The notes beneath the pieces were generated by a model. That model ran no database searches. It was not told the DNA's origin and saw only the letters and a program-made list of their open reading frames with translations. Below, piece by piece: positions 55,880-64,000 of a DNA stretch of 64,000 bases; positions within the stretch are counted from its first letter, which is position 1; each line of letters starts with the position of its first letter. The position numbers and the translations under genes were made by a program. Source of the DNA: Bacillus mycoides (GTDB lineage: Bacteria; Bacillota; Bacilli; Bacillales; Bacillaceae_G). Location of the stretch: assembly GCF_001757995.1 (NCBI RefSeq), contig NZ_LXLV01000070.1:62001-126000 (forward strand), written 5' to 3'.

Positions 55880-57571
55880 ATGAATTTTATGAGCATTAGA
55901 AAAAAACTTCTGTTTATGATGGGAACGATTTGCGCTTTATTTGGCATCGCATTAGCTTTTATTTTATTCTTTGCTGTTGACCAATCTCATAAATCTGAAG
56001 CACTACAAAAAGATATTTCCCCTCTTGCAACAGAATTAAAAGAACGTGGAGACGCGTATCAAGTACAGCTTTCAGCTTTAAGAGATTATTTACTGCAACA
56101 CGATCAAGTCGAATTAGACAAGTTTCATGAAATGAGTAAACTTCTTGAAGATAATAAAGCACAACTTCTTTCTAACCCTAACTTATCCCAATCTGTAAAA
56201 GATGCTATGGAACTAGGCTCTACTTGGAGAATATTTATTGAAGAAAAAGTTTTCTCTCTTGCAAAAGAACAAAAATGGGAAGAAGCATTACAACTTGCTT
56301 CTTCAGAAAATGGTACTGTTTATAAAGTTATTGGTGATTTTACAAACTATAGTAACGAACAAGCTAAGTTACGTGAACAATCCATTGAAAAAATTGATCA
56401 ATCTTCACTGCTAATTGAATATATTGTTTTCTTATCACTTGTTATATGTATTATTGTTGCACTCATTCTTGCATGGTGGTTCTCTGGCAAGCTGGTTAAA
56501 CCAATTGAACAAATTGATACGAAATTAAAAGAATTAGCTTCTCAAGAAGGTGATTTAACAGCACGCCTACAAGTAAATAGCAATGATGAAATCGGTGCAA
56601 TTGCCACATCATTTAATAACATGTTAGAAAACTTGCAGCATATCATTAATCGTGTTCAAAAAACTTCTGTAGAAGTACAAAATACTTCTGAAAATATGCT
56701 AGAAAAGACCAATACATCGCGTGATGCAACAATAAAAGTTCAAAGCTCAATGTCCAATTTAAATGCCAGCATCCAATCGCAAACTTCTAGTATGGAAGAA
56801 AGCTCGACTGCAATGGATGATATGGCAATGAGTGTTCAGCGCATTGCAGAATCTGCTTCTTCTGTAGCCGAACTAGCTGTAGCCACGTCAGAACACGCTA
56901 ACGACGGAAGTACTGTTATTCAAAAATCTATTTCACAAATGACAACGATTCACGAAGCTGTAAATGCTACATCAGAAGTAGTCGAACGTCTAATCACTCA
57001 CACAAAATACATTGATACAGCTGTACAATCTATCTCTAATATCGCTGAACAAACAAATCTACTTGCTTTAAATGCTTCTATTGAAGCGGCTCGTGCCGGT
57101 GAACAAGGAAAAGGATTTGCTGTCGTAGCTGATGAAGTTCGTAAACTTGCTGAACAATCAAAAACAGCGGCAACAGATATTAACCAGTTGCTACATCAAA
57201 TTCAAAATGATACAGAAACTGCTAGCTCTATGATGTCTCAAGGTCGCTCTGAAGCATCTGAAGGCATTAACGTCATTCGTGAAGCAGGCTCTTCTTTCAC
57301 AACAATTGTTGGTCAAGTGAATACAGTGTCTACTCGAATTCAAGACATATCAGCAACTGCTGAAGAAATGGCCGCAAGCGCTGAAGAAATGAATGCTTCA
57401 CTTAATAACATCGCTTCAATTTCTAATGAAGTTTCAAGTGAGACTGTCGCAACAGCACAGTTTGCTAAGCAGAAAGTCCTTGTGATGAATGAAATGACTC
57501 TCACTGCAAAACAAATGAAACAAACGGTTGAAGAATTAGATCAGCTAGTATCTCATTTTAAAACTGAATAG
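55880..57571 (+). CDS. Methyl-accepting chemotaxis protein, 4HB type
   Basis: 563 residues: TM1 near 10-32 ([22 protein letters not shown]), a four-helix-bundle sensor to about 185, TM2 near 187-207, HAMP (208-260) and signalling domain. The conserved hairpin [38 protein letters not shown] is present. It lacks an extended periplasmic fold and may sense membrane or cytoplasmic signals. Good AAGGAGGC site, although 12 bases from the ATG. Confidence 0.93.
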   Translation: MNFMSIRKKLLFMMGTICALFGIALAFILFFAVDQSHKSEALQKDISPLATELKERGDAYQVQLSALRDYLLQHDQVELDKFHEMSKLLEDNKAQLLSNPNLSQSVKDAMELGSTWRIFIEEKVFSLAKEQKWEEALQLASSENGTVYKVIGDFTNYSNEQAKLREQSIEKIDQSSLLIEYIVFLSLVICIIVALILAWWFSGKLVKPIEQIDTKLKELASQEGDLTARLQVNSNDEIGAIATSFNNMLENLQHIINRVQKTSVEVQNTSENMLEKTNTSRDATIKVQSSMSNLNASIQSQTSSMEESSTAMDDMAMSVQRIAESASSVAELAVATSEHANDGSTVIQKSISQMTTIHEAVNATSEVVERLITHTKYIDTAVQSISNIAEQTNLLALNASIEAARAGEQGKGFAVVADEVRKLAEQSKTAATDINQLLHQIQNDTETASSMMSQGRSEASEGINVIREAGSSFTTIVGQVNTVSTRIQDISATAEEMAASAEEMNASLNNIASISNEVSSETVATAQFAKQKVLVMNEMTLTAKQMKQTVEELDQLVSHFKTE

Positions 57572-57577
57572 CTTTTC

Positions 57578-57614
57578 AAAAAAATATTCCTCTCTCAGGG
57601 AGGAATATTTTTTT
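57578..57614 (+). terminator. Terminator of the chemoreceptor gene
   Basis: AAATATTCCTC and GAGGAATATTT arms around TCTCAGG, followed by seven T. Confidence 0.9.
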
Positions 57615-57692
57615 GAGCTCATTTCCTGCACTTTATCCCGCATATCCGTTATAATGAGAATCGATATCATTAATATTTAGGGGGTGCTACAC

Positions 57693-58010
57693 ATGTCACA
57701 ACAAGCATTTGAAGAAAAGTTATATGCAAACTTAGAAGCTGTTATTGATCCTGAACTAGGTGTTGATATTATCAATCTTGGATTAGTTTATGACGTTACA
57801 GCGGATGAAAATAATAATGCTGTCATTACAATGACAATGACTTCTATCGGTTGTCCAATGGCTGGCCAAATCGTATCCGACGTTAAAAAAGTACTATCAA
57901 CGAACGTACCTGAAGTAAATGAAATAGAAGTAAACGTTGTATGGAATCCACCGTGGACAAAAGAACGTATGTCACGCATGGCAAAAATCGCATTAGGTGT
58001 TCGTGACTAA
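57693..58010 (+). CDS. MIP18/SufT-like (DUF59) protein
   Basis: 105-residue protein, MSQQAFEEKLYANLEAVIDP, with the family's DPELGVDIINLGLVYDV and the conserved SIGCPMAGQI cysteine. DUF59 proteins act in Fe-S protein maturation, for example SufT or MIP18-like carriers. The suf operon itself lies elsewhere in the window. The ATG at 57693 follows GGGGGTGCTACAC. It ends in a strong terminator. Confidence 0.87.
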   Translation: MSQQAFEEKLYANLEAVIDPELGVDIINLGLVYDVTADENNNAVITMTMTSIGCPMAGQIVSDVKKVLSTNVPEVNEIEVNVVWNPPWTKERMSRMAKIALGVRD

Positions 58011-58016
58011 ATAAGG

Positions 58017-58048
58017 AAAAGACCTGACAATCCAGTCAGGTCTTTTTT
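58017..58048 (+). terminator. Terminator of the MIP18 gene
   Basis: GACCTGAC and GTCAGGTC arms around AATCCA, followed by six T. Convergent with the M4 protease gene; it could serve both. Confidence 0.9.
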
Positions 58049-58054
58049 CTATTA

Positions 58055-59704
58055 TTATTTTACTCCTACAGCGTCATAAGCTTTCGTTACAGCTTGTAAC
58101 TCTTTAGAGTTTTTACCGTATAAATCTTCTGCTGATTGAAGTGCTGCTTGACGCATCATTTTAAAGTCAGAGTTTGCAGTTAAATATTTTGTAAGAGCAC
58201 GATAGTAAATTTTTTCTGTTGCTTCACGGCCCACTCCAGTTACTTTCACACCGTAATGAGTGCCGCCCTCAGATACTAAGTATGCTGCTTTATTATTGAT
58301 GCTACTGTTAATATGAACGCCGCCATTATCAGCTGTTCCAGTATAACGTTTATTGTAATGATCTGGGTAACCTTCGCCAGGTTTTAATGGATTTGGAATA
58401 GATGCTGGATCTTTCAGAGAACGAAGTGCATCACCAGGTTTACCAGGTGTATAAATATCAGCACCTAAATCCCAGCTCTTCTTCTCAACCATTACACCCA
58501 TAATATCAGATAACGATTCATTTAACGCTCCTGATTCATTTTTATAAACAAGGTTTGCTGTATGTTCAGTTACAGCATGCGTTAATTCGTGACCGATAAC
58601 ATCTAGTCCTGCTGATAATGGAATAAATGTCTTACCATCTCCATCACCATACATCATTTGCACACCGTTCCACGCTGCGTTATTCCAAGATTCACCTACG
58701 TGAACAGCAGAAATAAGTTTCGCACCTTTATCATCGAAAGAGTTACGGTTAAATGTCTTTTTATAATAATCATATACTTTTCCTGCATTCACATGCGCAT
58801 CAACTGCCGCTTTATCTTCGAAGAACTTAGATTTACTTGCAATTTCTTCTCCTGTATATCCAAGAATTTGTGAGAATAAATTAAACCAGTCTTCGTTCAT
58901 ATTCTCTGCATCAAATGTATGGACACCTTGTCCTCGTGTACCATCAAATAAGTTGAACGCTCCTGTTTTCGTATCTTGAGCAATTTCAAATGATTGTCTA
59001 GCCCCTAATACTCCGTAACCAAATCCAGTAATGTTATCTACAGCATTATATTTCTCAATAACATTCCCATTTGTTGCATCTACAAAATAATGCCAATATC
59101 CTGGAGCTGGTTTTGAAACCGATGCTTTTACAAGATATGCAAGATAGTATTGACCATCTTTTTCATACACATATAAATCTTTTTTCACACCATCATAATT
59201 CTTTACTTTACCAATTTCTTTCTCAATATTAGCTTTCGCAATCGTTTCTGCTTGTTCCGCACTAATACTTGCAGATGCAGGAATATTTTTATCATCTAAA
59301 TTCGGAATAACTTGTCCGAAAAATGCTTTTACATTATTCTCTTTATCAAGCGTAACCGTTTGATCTGAGCCATACACAGGAATGTTATTATGCTTCTCAA
59401 CTAACTTCACATGTGTTGTACCAGATTCAGCATCTTTTTCTTCACCAACAATATTGAAATGCTTATCAATATTTCCTGCTAGTTTAAACATATCTTTTTT
59501 ACTCTCTAAATATTGAAAGACCGTCTCTTTTTTATCTAGTCCTTCCGGTGCTTTCCATTCTTCACCTATGTAAGCTGGTGTTTTAAACTCTTGGTGATAC
59601 TGGATTTTTTGCTCTTCTGCCTTCGTCGTAGTTGCTCCAAATGCCCCAAACCCACTTGCGATAACAGTTAATGCTAATGCTGATGAAATTACTTGCTTTT
59701 TCAA
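58055..59704 (-). CDS. Extracellular M4 neutral protease (bacillolysin type)
   Basis: 549-residue secreted zinc protease. Signal peptide from KKQVISSALALTVIASGF, then FTP and PepSY propeptide domains to about 235, and the M4 catalytic domain. HELTH holds two zinc ligands and the catalytic glutamate; the third ligand is the E of NESLSD, and the second histidine is in GGVHINS. The start is TTG at 59704, with GGGAG seven bases upstream; the ATG at 59719 lacks a site. It is a paralogue of the abundant NprB/Npr599 proteases. Confidence 0.9.
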   Translation of the reverse strand: MKKQVISSALALTVIASGFGAFGATTTKAEEQKIQYHQEFKTPAYIGEEWKAPEGLDKKETVFQYLESKKDMFKLAGNIDKHFNIVGEEKDAESGTTHVKLVEKHNNIPVYGSDQTVTLDKENNVKAFFGQVIPNLDDKNIPASASISAEQAETIAKANIEKEIGKVKNYDGVKKDLYVYEKDGQYYLAYLVKASVSKPAPGYWHYFVDATNGNVIEKYNAVDNITGFGYGVLGARQSFEIAQDTKTGAFNLFDGTRGQGVHTFDAENMNEDWFNLFSQILGYTGEEIASKSKFFEDKAAVDAHVNAGKVYDYYKKTFNRNSFDDKGAKLISAVHVGESWNNAAWNGVQMMYGDGDGKTFIPLSAGLDVIGHELTHAVTEHTANLVYKNESGALNESLSDIMGVMVEKKSWDLGADIYTPGKPGDALRSLKDPASIPNPLKPGEGYPDHYNKRYTGTADNGGVHINSSINNKAAYLVSEGGTHYGVKVTGVGREATEKIYYRALTKYLTANSDFKMMRQAALQSAEDLYGKNSKELQAVTKAYDAVGVK

Positions 59705-59822
59705 TCTAACACTCCCCATTCCCCATAAAAGTTTTTAACACATTTATAAATATTCTGAATAACCTTCCCGATACCTGTTTTCAAAAATTGAGAAAGTTTT
59801 TTCTGATAATTCACCTCACCAA

Positions 59823-59853
59823 AAAGAGGACATCATTTTTCAACGTCCTCTTT
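59823..59853 (-). terminator. Terminator of the pirin gene
   Basis: AAAGAGGAC and GTCCTCTTT arms around ATCATTTTTCAAC, T run on the minus strand. Confidence 0.88.
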
Positions 59854-59863
59854 CCTATAACTT

Positions 59864-59918
59864 TTCATCTCGCTATTCACATGCTTAAAAACTACCACTG
59901 ATTAAAGTTTCACCTTAT
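59864..59918. repeat. Remnant of a bcr1-type repeat
   Basis: TTCAT (59864-59868), CTCGCTATT (start of the element), then 15 bases, then CCACTGATTAAAGTTTCAC (end of the element), then CTTAT (59914-59918). The two ends of bcr1 remain with most of the middle deleted, and the flanks resemble TTTAT. The pirin stop codon lies in the last flank. A decayed copy. Confidence 0.6.
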
Positions 59919-60613
59919 TGCATTTTCATTTCAATCGCTAAATAGTGAGAGTTTTCTTTCGCTTGAATGCGAATATCTTCTTCTACAGCCTCCGCTGCAT
60001 CACGCATTACGAATGTTTCACCGTTTACAACGCTACTACCTTCAATTTGTACAAGGTATAATTGACGTCCTTCTTGAACAGGGAAATGAATTTCTTTACC
60101 AGCTTCTAATGATAAAGAATATAAATTTGCATCTTGGTGAATATGAATTGGTGCATCTCCATCAGAAGGAGATACCATATGGAACCACTCATTTTCACGT
60201 TTACTCCAATCAAATTTAAACTCACCATAGTTCGGCTTATGACCATCGCGGTCTGGTAAAATCCAAATTTGCAATAAACGTAATGTTTCACTTCCTAAGT
60301 TATGCTCACTGTGAAATACACCAGTACCTGCACTCATATATTGAACATGCCCACGCTCAATTGTCCCGCGGTTCCCCATACTATCTTCATGTGTTAATTC
60401 ACCATCTATAACGTAAGAGATAATCTCCATATCACGGTGCGGATGCATATCAAACCCCGTTTGTGCCGCAACTAGGTCATCATTAATAACACGTAATGCC
60501 CCAAAATTCATGTTATCTGGATTATAATAATTTGCAAAAGAAAAATGGAAGTGTGTATTTAACCAACCGTGATTTGCTCTTCCCATATTTGTATGATCAA
60601 CTTTTCTAAACAT
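59915..60613 (-). CDS. Pirin family protein
   Basis: 232-residue cupin-fold protein. The metal ligands H-x-H are in FDMHPHRDMEIISYVIDGEL and HEDSMGN, with GVFHSEHN later; pirin signature LVAAQTGFDMHPHRD. Some pirins are quercetinases or redox sensors. The ATG at 60613 follows AGGTGAAGGAT; a GTG three codons upstream is possible. It is preceded by an MhqR-type operator and a MarR regulator gene, which suggests an electrophile or quinone response. Confidence 0.9.
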   Translation of the reverse strand: MFRKVDHTNMGRANHGWLNTHFHFSFANYYNPDNMNFGALRVINDDLVAAQTGFDMHPHRDMEIISYVIDGELTHEDSMGNRGTIERGHVQYMSAGTGVFHSEHNLGSETLRLLQIWILPDRDGHKPNYGEFKFDWSKRENEWFHMVSPSDGDAPIHIHQDANLYSLSLEAGKEIHFPVQEGRQLYLVQIEGSSVVNGETFVMRDAAEAVEEDIRIQAKENSHYLAIEMKMQ

Positions 60614-60627
60614 ATCCTTCACCTCAT

Positions 60628-60649
60628 ATTATCTCGAGTTCGAGATAAT
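60628..60649 (-). promoter_or_regulatory. MhqR-type operator before the pirin gene
   Basis: Palindrome ATTATCTCGA-GT-TCGAGATAAT, 10-bp perfect arms. It matches the TATCTCGA..TCGAGATA box of Bacillus MhqR. It lies between the MarR stop and the pirin start. Quinones release MhqR in B. subtilis, so the pirin gene should be induced by such compounds. Confidence 0.85.
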
Positions 60650-60664
60650 TATTTAAAATTTTTA

Positions 60665-61075
60665 TTACTGTAACTTCTTCAGTAATTCTAATAACTGTTT
60701 TTGTTCTTCTCTATTCAACTTATCAAATTGCTCTGCTTGAAATGTTTCTTGCAGCGGGACTATTTCTTCATATAAAACTTTTCCCTTTTCTGTTAACGAA
60801 ATATATTTTGTAGTACCTTCTTGCTCACGCTGAATCCAATTTAGTTGCTCCATCTTATTTAAAAGTTGAGTAACATTTCCTTTCGTAACAAATAACTTAT
60901 TTCCAAGTTCTTGCTGCGTTAAACGATCGTGTCCTCCAATTTGAACTAATACATCAAACTGCGCAGCAGATGCATTCCATTTTTTCAAATGCTGATTCGT
61001 CTCACGAATACTTCTATTATAAAAGCGGGATAAACGAAACCATAATAGTAATCCAAGTCTTTCTTCTGCTTTCAT
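60665..61075 (-). CDS. MarR family transcriptional regulator
   Basis: 136 residues, winged helix: ASAAQFDVLVQIGGHDRLTQQELGNKLFVTKGNVTQLLNKMEQLNWIQREQEGTTKYISLTEKG. No conserved N-terminal cysteine of the OhrR type. The ATG at 61075 has GAGGTGATGGA upstream. Pirin lies downstream on the same strand with an MhqR-type operator between. A 7-bp inverted repeat AGTTTAG-GA-CTAAACT (61104-61119) lies upstream of the gene and may be a second operator. Confidence 0.87.
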   Translation of the reverse strand: MKAEERLGLLLWFRLSRFYNRSIRETNQHLKKWNASAAQFDVLVQIGGHDRLTQQELGNKLFVTKGNVTQLLNKMEQLNWIQREQEGTTKYISLTEKGKVLYEEIVPLQETFQAEQFDKLNREEQKQLLELLKKLQ

Positions 61076-61103
61076 TCCATCACCTCGCTCGTTTGATACT
61101 ATT

Positions 61104-61119
61104 AGTTTAGGACTAAACT
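61104..61119 (-). promoter_or_regulatory. Possible second MarR-type operator
   Basis: AGTTTAG and CTAAACT, separated by GA, 29 bp before the MarR start codon. Not similar to the MhqR box, so it may belong to another regulator. Confidence 0.4.
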
Positions 61120-61188
61120 TCATATAAGTCAACAACTTATTTTTAATTAGCAACAAACAAAAGCACAGTGATTTTATCCCACTATGCT

Positions 61189-61623
61189 TCATGTTAAATC
61201 TCTACTTTTATATTCATCTAGCTTCCTCTCCGCGAAATTCCTCGCATCTTTCTCAATCCATCTTTCTTCGTATAGTTCATTTCCAACATATAATACATCG
61301 TCCTTATGCTGCATCGCATGCCGAAATTCATGCAATAGTGTTTTTAGCACTTGCTCATACTCTTCCCATATACAAACGAAAATTAATTGTTTTTCCTTAT
61401 GATAAAAACCACCTACCGGGAATAAAAACTCCTCTTCTTCTTCCCCTAATGATAAGAGTACATTATTCGCATCACACGTATCACAAAAAATAACTGGTGT
61501 TTTACTTACTTCAATAAGAGAAAACAAATCATTTCTAAGCCTTTTGACATCCCAAGGAAGCTCCGAATCCAACACATACCAATCCTCAACTTGTTGATAT
61601 ACATTTTGAAACTGGAGTTCCAT
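61189..61623 (-). CDS. Small zincin-like protein with HEFRH motif
   Basis: 144 residues, soluble. The motif LLHEFRHAMQ (H98, E99, H102) is a typical zinc-protease HExxH core; the downstream EERWIEKDARNFAE could give the third ligand, as in IrrE/ImmA-type peptidases. A cluster EEEEEF near 61-66 is notable. It resembles short B. cereus-group proteins of the DUF3920 type, from memory. The gene stands alone. Protease activity is unproven. Confidence 0.72.
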   Translation of the reverse strand: MELQFQNVYQQVEDWYVLDSELPWDVKRLRNDLFSLIEVSKTPVIFCDTCDANNVLLSLGEEEEEFLFPVGGFYHKEKQLIFVCIWEEYEQVLKTLLHEFRHAMQHKDDVLYVGNELYEERWIEKDARNFAERKLDEYKSRDLT

Positions 61624-61698
61624 TTCTCAATAATCCCCTTCCCAAACTCCCTTTTCCTATATGTATGCCACAATATGGTAAATATTAAACATACTCTT

Positions 61699-62355
61699 TC
61701 ACCCTTTAAAAAATGACAATAAAAAAGAATCTATGTCAGCATAGATTCTTTTTCCGTAATCACTTTTTTTCATCATTTTTTTTAATATAAAATAACCAAT
61801 TGCACAAACAATAGCAGCAAGCGCAAAATATTTCACATATGGCCCAGCTACTTTATTAATACTTTCCCACTCTGATCCTAATTTAAAGCCTAAATATACA
61901 AATACAATTGACCATGGAATAACAGCTAATGTAGTTAGCGTAATAAACTTAGCATGTGACATTTTTGCAATACCTGCTGGTATCGAAATAGCATGACGCA
62001 CAACGGGAATAAAACGTGCGGTAAAGATAACACCAGTTCCATAACGATTAAACCACGCTTCCGCATAATCAATATGTTTCTTCTGAATCAAAATATATTT
62101 TCCATATCGCTCAAGAACAGGTCTTCCTCCGTATCGACCGATCCAATAAATAAATAGCTGTGCGATTACACCGCCAATCGTACCGAACGCAACAGCACCC
62201 CAAAATGTAATGCTTCCTGTTGATACTAAATAGCCTGCATAAGACAATACGATTTCACTTGGAATAACCTCTAACATCAATCCAAGCATAATTCCCCAAT
62301 AACCAAGTCCTTCTAGAAAAACTAAAACTGAATGAATCAACTCTCCTAACATCAT
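61699..62355 (-). CDS. DedA family membrane protein (second copy), reading through a terminator
   Basis: 218 residues, five to six membrane spans. DedA motifs LGLMLEVIPSEIVLSYAGYLVS and FTARFIPVVRHAISIPAGIAKM are present. The final 19 codons or so (YADIDSFLLSFFKG) run over a perfect terminator hairpin (61721-61753). In most genes a terminator follows the stop, so the original stop may have been lost. It pairs with the other DedA at 46719 as a paralogue. Confidence 0.85.
   Translation of the reverse strand: MMLGELIHSVLVFLEGLGYWGIMLGLMLEVIPSEIVLSYAGYLVSTGSITFWGAVAFGTIGGVIAQLFIYWIGRYGGRPVLERYGKYILIQKKHIDYAEAWFNRYGTGVIFTARFIPVVRHAISIPAGIAKMSHAKFITLTTLAVIPWSIVFVYLGFKLGSEWESINKVAGPYVKYFALAAIVCAIGYFILKKMMKKSDYGKRIYADIDSFLLSFFKG
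61721..61754 (-). terminator. Terminator inside the DedA coding end
   Basis: AAAAAGAATCTAT and ATAGATTCTTTTT arms around GTCAGC, T run on the minus strand. It is within the reading frame of the DedA gene, and would terminate before the stop codon in many transcripts. Confidence 0.75.
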
Positions 62356-62388
62356 TTACCTCTCTTTACTGTTTTCATTGCAAAAAAT

Positions 62389-62430
62389 AAAAGTACAAGC
62401 GGTAAATATCTTGTACTTTTATTTTTTTAA
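62389..62430 (-). terminator. Terminator of the KhtU/KhtT operon
   Basis: AAAAGTACAAG and CTTGTACTTTT arms around CGGTAAATAT, with a long T run on the minus strand. Confidence 0.9.
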
Positions 62431-62432
62431 AT

Positions 62433-63632
62433 TTAGTTTGCCTTCGTATCCCACTTAAAGATTTTATTTAAAAATTTATATACATTCTTTGACTCTTTCG
62501 TTAGAAGCGGACCTAAAATAGATAGTATAAGCACATATAGTGCTGAGAATGGTTTCAATACCGACATTAAACCACCCGCGATACCGATATTAGCCATAAT
62601 GATTGAGAATTCTCCCCTTGAAACGATTGTTAATCCAATATTTGTTGATGCTTTATGAGATAGTCCAGCTTGTCGTCCTGCAATCATCCCTGCTACAAAG
62701 TTTCCAATTATCGTCAGAAGTACAGCACCTAACGTTAACCATATTGCTCCGCCTAATGAAAACGGATCTATACTTAATCCGAAACTGAAGAAGAAGATAG
62801 CTCCGAAAAAGTCTCTAAATGGAACAACAAGATGTTCAATTCGGTCACTATGCTCTGTCTCAGAGAAAACTAAGCCTAAAAGAAGTGCTCCGATTGCTTC
62901 TGCAACGTGAATTGTTTCTGAAAAACCAGCGATGAAGAATAACGAAGCAAATACTACAATAATAAAGATTTCATCTGAACTAATATTGAGCAATTTATTT
63001 AATAACGGCGTTGCTTTTCTAGCTACTACAAAGAATAGAAGCATATATCCTAAAGCGATTCCAATTGAAGTAAGAGCACCTAAGAACGAAGCATGATCCC
63101 CTAGAACTAAACCAGAAACAACTGATAAATATACAGCAAGGAATATATCTTCAAACATAATAATTCCTAATATTAATTCGGTCTCATTATTACCAGTTCT
63201 TCTTAAATCCACTAACACTTTAGCAACGATGGCACTAGAAGAAATCGTAATAATACCCGCAATAATTAAGATTTCAAGTAAAGGGAAGCCCATTATAAAT
63301 CCATATAATAATCCAAGTGAAAAGTTAATTAAAATATAAATCGTTCCGCCAATCGCAATAGAACGTCCAGATTTAATTAATTTTTTCATCGAAAACTCTA
63401 GGCCTAGATAGAACAGAAGGAACAGAACTCCAATCCTTCCAAGGAAGGAAATTACACTTGCACTTTCAATAAATTTGAGATCGATAACACCTATTGTCGG
63501 CGCATGCGGTCCTACTAACATGCCAAGAACAATTAGAAAAGGTATTACTGAGAATTTAAACTTTCCAGCGATTACTGCCGCAATTGCTACTAAAACTAAA
63601 GCTGTACCAACTTCAAAAATTAAAGTATCCAT
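62433..63632 (-). CDS. khtU: CPA2-type potassium/proton antiporter (KhtU/YhaU-like)
   Basis: 399-residue Kef-type membrane protein, 12 or more spans, no RCK domain. Segments AGIITISSSAIVAKVLVDL, HVAEAIGALLLGLVFSE and NIGLTIVSRGEFSIIMANIGIAGG fit the CPA2 family. KhtU in Bacillus exports K+ in complex with the cytoplasmic KhtT, which binds c-di-AMP. The partner gene overlaps the start region (adjacent, no gap). Confidence 0.87.
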   Translation of the reverse strand: MDTLIFEVGTALVLVAIAAVIAGKFKFSVIPFLIVLGMLVGPHAPTIGVIDLKFIESASVISFLGRIGVLFLLFYLGLEFSMKKLIKSGRSIAIGGTIYILINFSLGLLYGFIMGFPLLEILIIAGIITISSSAIVAKVLVDLRRTGNNETELILGIIMFEDIFLAVYLSVVSGLVLGDHASFLGALTSIGIALGYMLLFFVVARKATPLLNKLLNISSDEIFIIVVFASLFFIAGFSETIHVAEAIGALLLGLVFSETEHSDRIEHLVVPFRDFFGAIFFFSFGLSIDPFSLGGAIWLTLGAVLLTIIGNFVAGMIAGRQAGLSHKASTNIGLTIVSRGEFSIIMANIGIAGGLMSVLKPFSALYVLILSILGPLLTKESKNVYKFLNKIFKWDTKAN

Positions 63633-63998
63633 CTAGTCAGTCCCCCTATTCGAAAGTAACTCATTAATAATTTTTTTAATTTCTTCTCTCTCACCCGAAA
63701 CTACAAGCATATCTCCTTCTTCAATTACTGTTTCTGGCCCTGGATTAAATAGCTTTTTCATATTCTTTTTCATAACTGCAATAATCGTTACGCTATATGT
63801 TTTTCTTATTTCAAGATCACCGATTGTTTTTCCGATTGCTGGAGCTGTATTCTCGACTTTAAACCACTCAATCGCTAAACCTTCAAAGACCATTTCAACA
63901 TTTTCTAATGCTCTAGGCTTGTATACCATTCCACCTAATATTGCTGCAATTTGTCTTGCCTCTGAGTCACGTAATGAAATACTTGAGATGCTTTCTTC
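63633..63998 (-). CDS. khtT: KhtT-like RCK_C domain protein, partial
   Basis: 121 residues visible; the 5' part is beyond the window. Conserved RCK_C core: VENTAPAIGKTIGDLEIRKTYSVTIIAVMKKN and INPGPETVIEEGDMLVVSG-like ends. Upstream LRDSEARQIAAILGGMVYKP is the family's linker. It ends directly at the khtU start, as in B. subtilis khtTU. c-di-AMP binding and regulation of the antiporter are expected from the family. Confidence 0.85.
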   Translation of the reverse strand, partial: EESISSISLRDSEARQIAAILGGMVYKPRALENVEMVFEGLAIEWFKVENTAPAIGKTIGDLEIRKTYSVTIIAVMKKNMKKLFNPGPETVIEEGDMLVVSGEREEIKKIINELLSNRGTD

Positions 63999-64000
63999 AT

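Overview
The window is chromosomal DNA of a Bacillus cereus-group bacterium. It has low GC, Gram-positive ribosome binding sites and spore genes. Gene order follows the Bacillus subtilis yun-yur-yus region: lytH, yunB, yunC, yunD, sufCDSUB, metNPQ, yusE/F, gcvH, yusI, fadNAE, fadM. It also carries two short repeats with TTTAT flanks that match my recollection of bcr1, a mobile repeat confined to this group. No prophage, CRISPR array, rRNA or tRNA was seen.

Layout. 1-4130: start of lipA, divergent cell-wall peptidase lytH, then yunB, yunC and yunD (yunD apparently starts at CTG). 4600-9930: SUF iron-sulfur operon (promoter, sufC-D-S-U-B, terminator). 10024-13840: methionine uptake operon metN-metP-metQ-metQ under a SAM (S-box) riboswitch. 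13874-16218: small redox and housekeeping genes with gcvH and yusI. 16390-16602: an 81-bp tandem repeat that can encode tiny cationic peptides. 16640-24018: lipoprotein, PAP2-type protein, ldh with a PTS IIC-like permease, two coat-type proteins, a CPBP protease, a frameshifted membrane-protein pseudogene and a TetR/metallo-hydrolase operon with twin operators. 24051-31856: fatty-acid beta-oxidation operon fadN-fadA-fadE with a FadR box, a YuzL-like peptide, a D-Ala-D-Ala carboxypeptidase-like protein and proline dehydrogenase.

32052-47333: small conserved proteins, a chemoreceptor, a TrmB-type regulator, an MFS transporter, an amino-acid permease under a T-box with apparent threonine specifier, a secreted 49-residue-repeat protein, a second YidC insertase preceded by a MifM-like leader ORF and hairpin, a YitT protein, an M50 protease, and an XRE/DUF3169-type pair. 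47748-51364: an unknown protein, an L,D-transpeptidase, a two-component system and a bcr1 copy. 51381-64000: a DMT transporter, a second methionyl-tRNA synthetase under a methionine T-box, a methyltransferase, a Fur box beside an orphan terminator, a chemoreceptor, a MIP18 protein, an M4 protease, a pirin with an MhqR-type operator and a MarR regulator, a small zincin, a DedA protein, and a KhtU/KhtT-type K+ efflux system cut by the window edge.

Four metabolic blocks stand out: Fe-S assembly (suf plus the MIP18 protein and the Fe-S enzyme LipA), methionine supply and charging (S-box metNPQ and T-box metG2), fatty acid and proline oxidation, and sporulation or envelope functions. The most promising regulatory finding is the leader ORF plus Shine-Dalgarno hairpin upstream of yidC2. 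The most unusual unexplained sequence is the 81-bp repeat array with translationally coupled mini-ORFs. All functions are inferred by reading; no database search was run.
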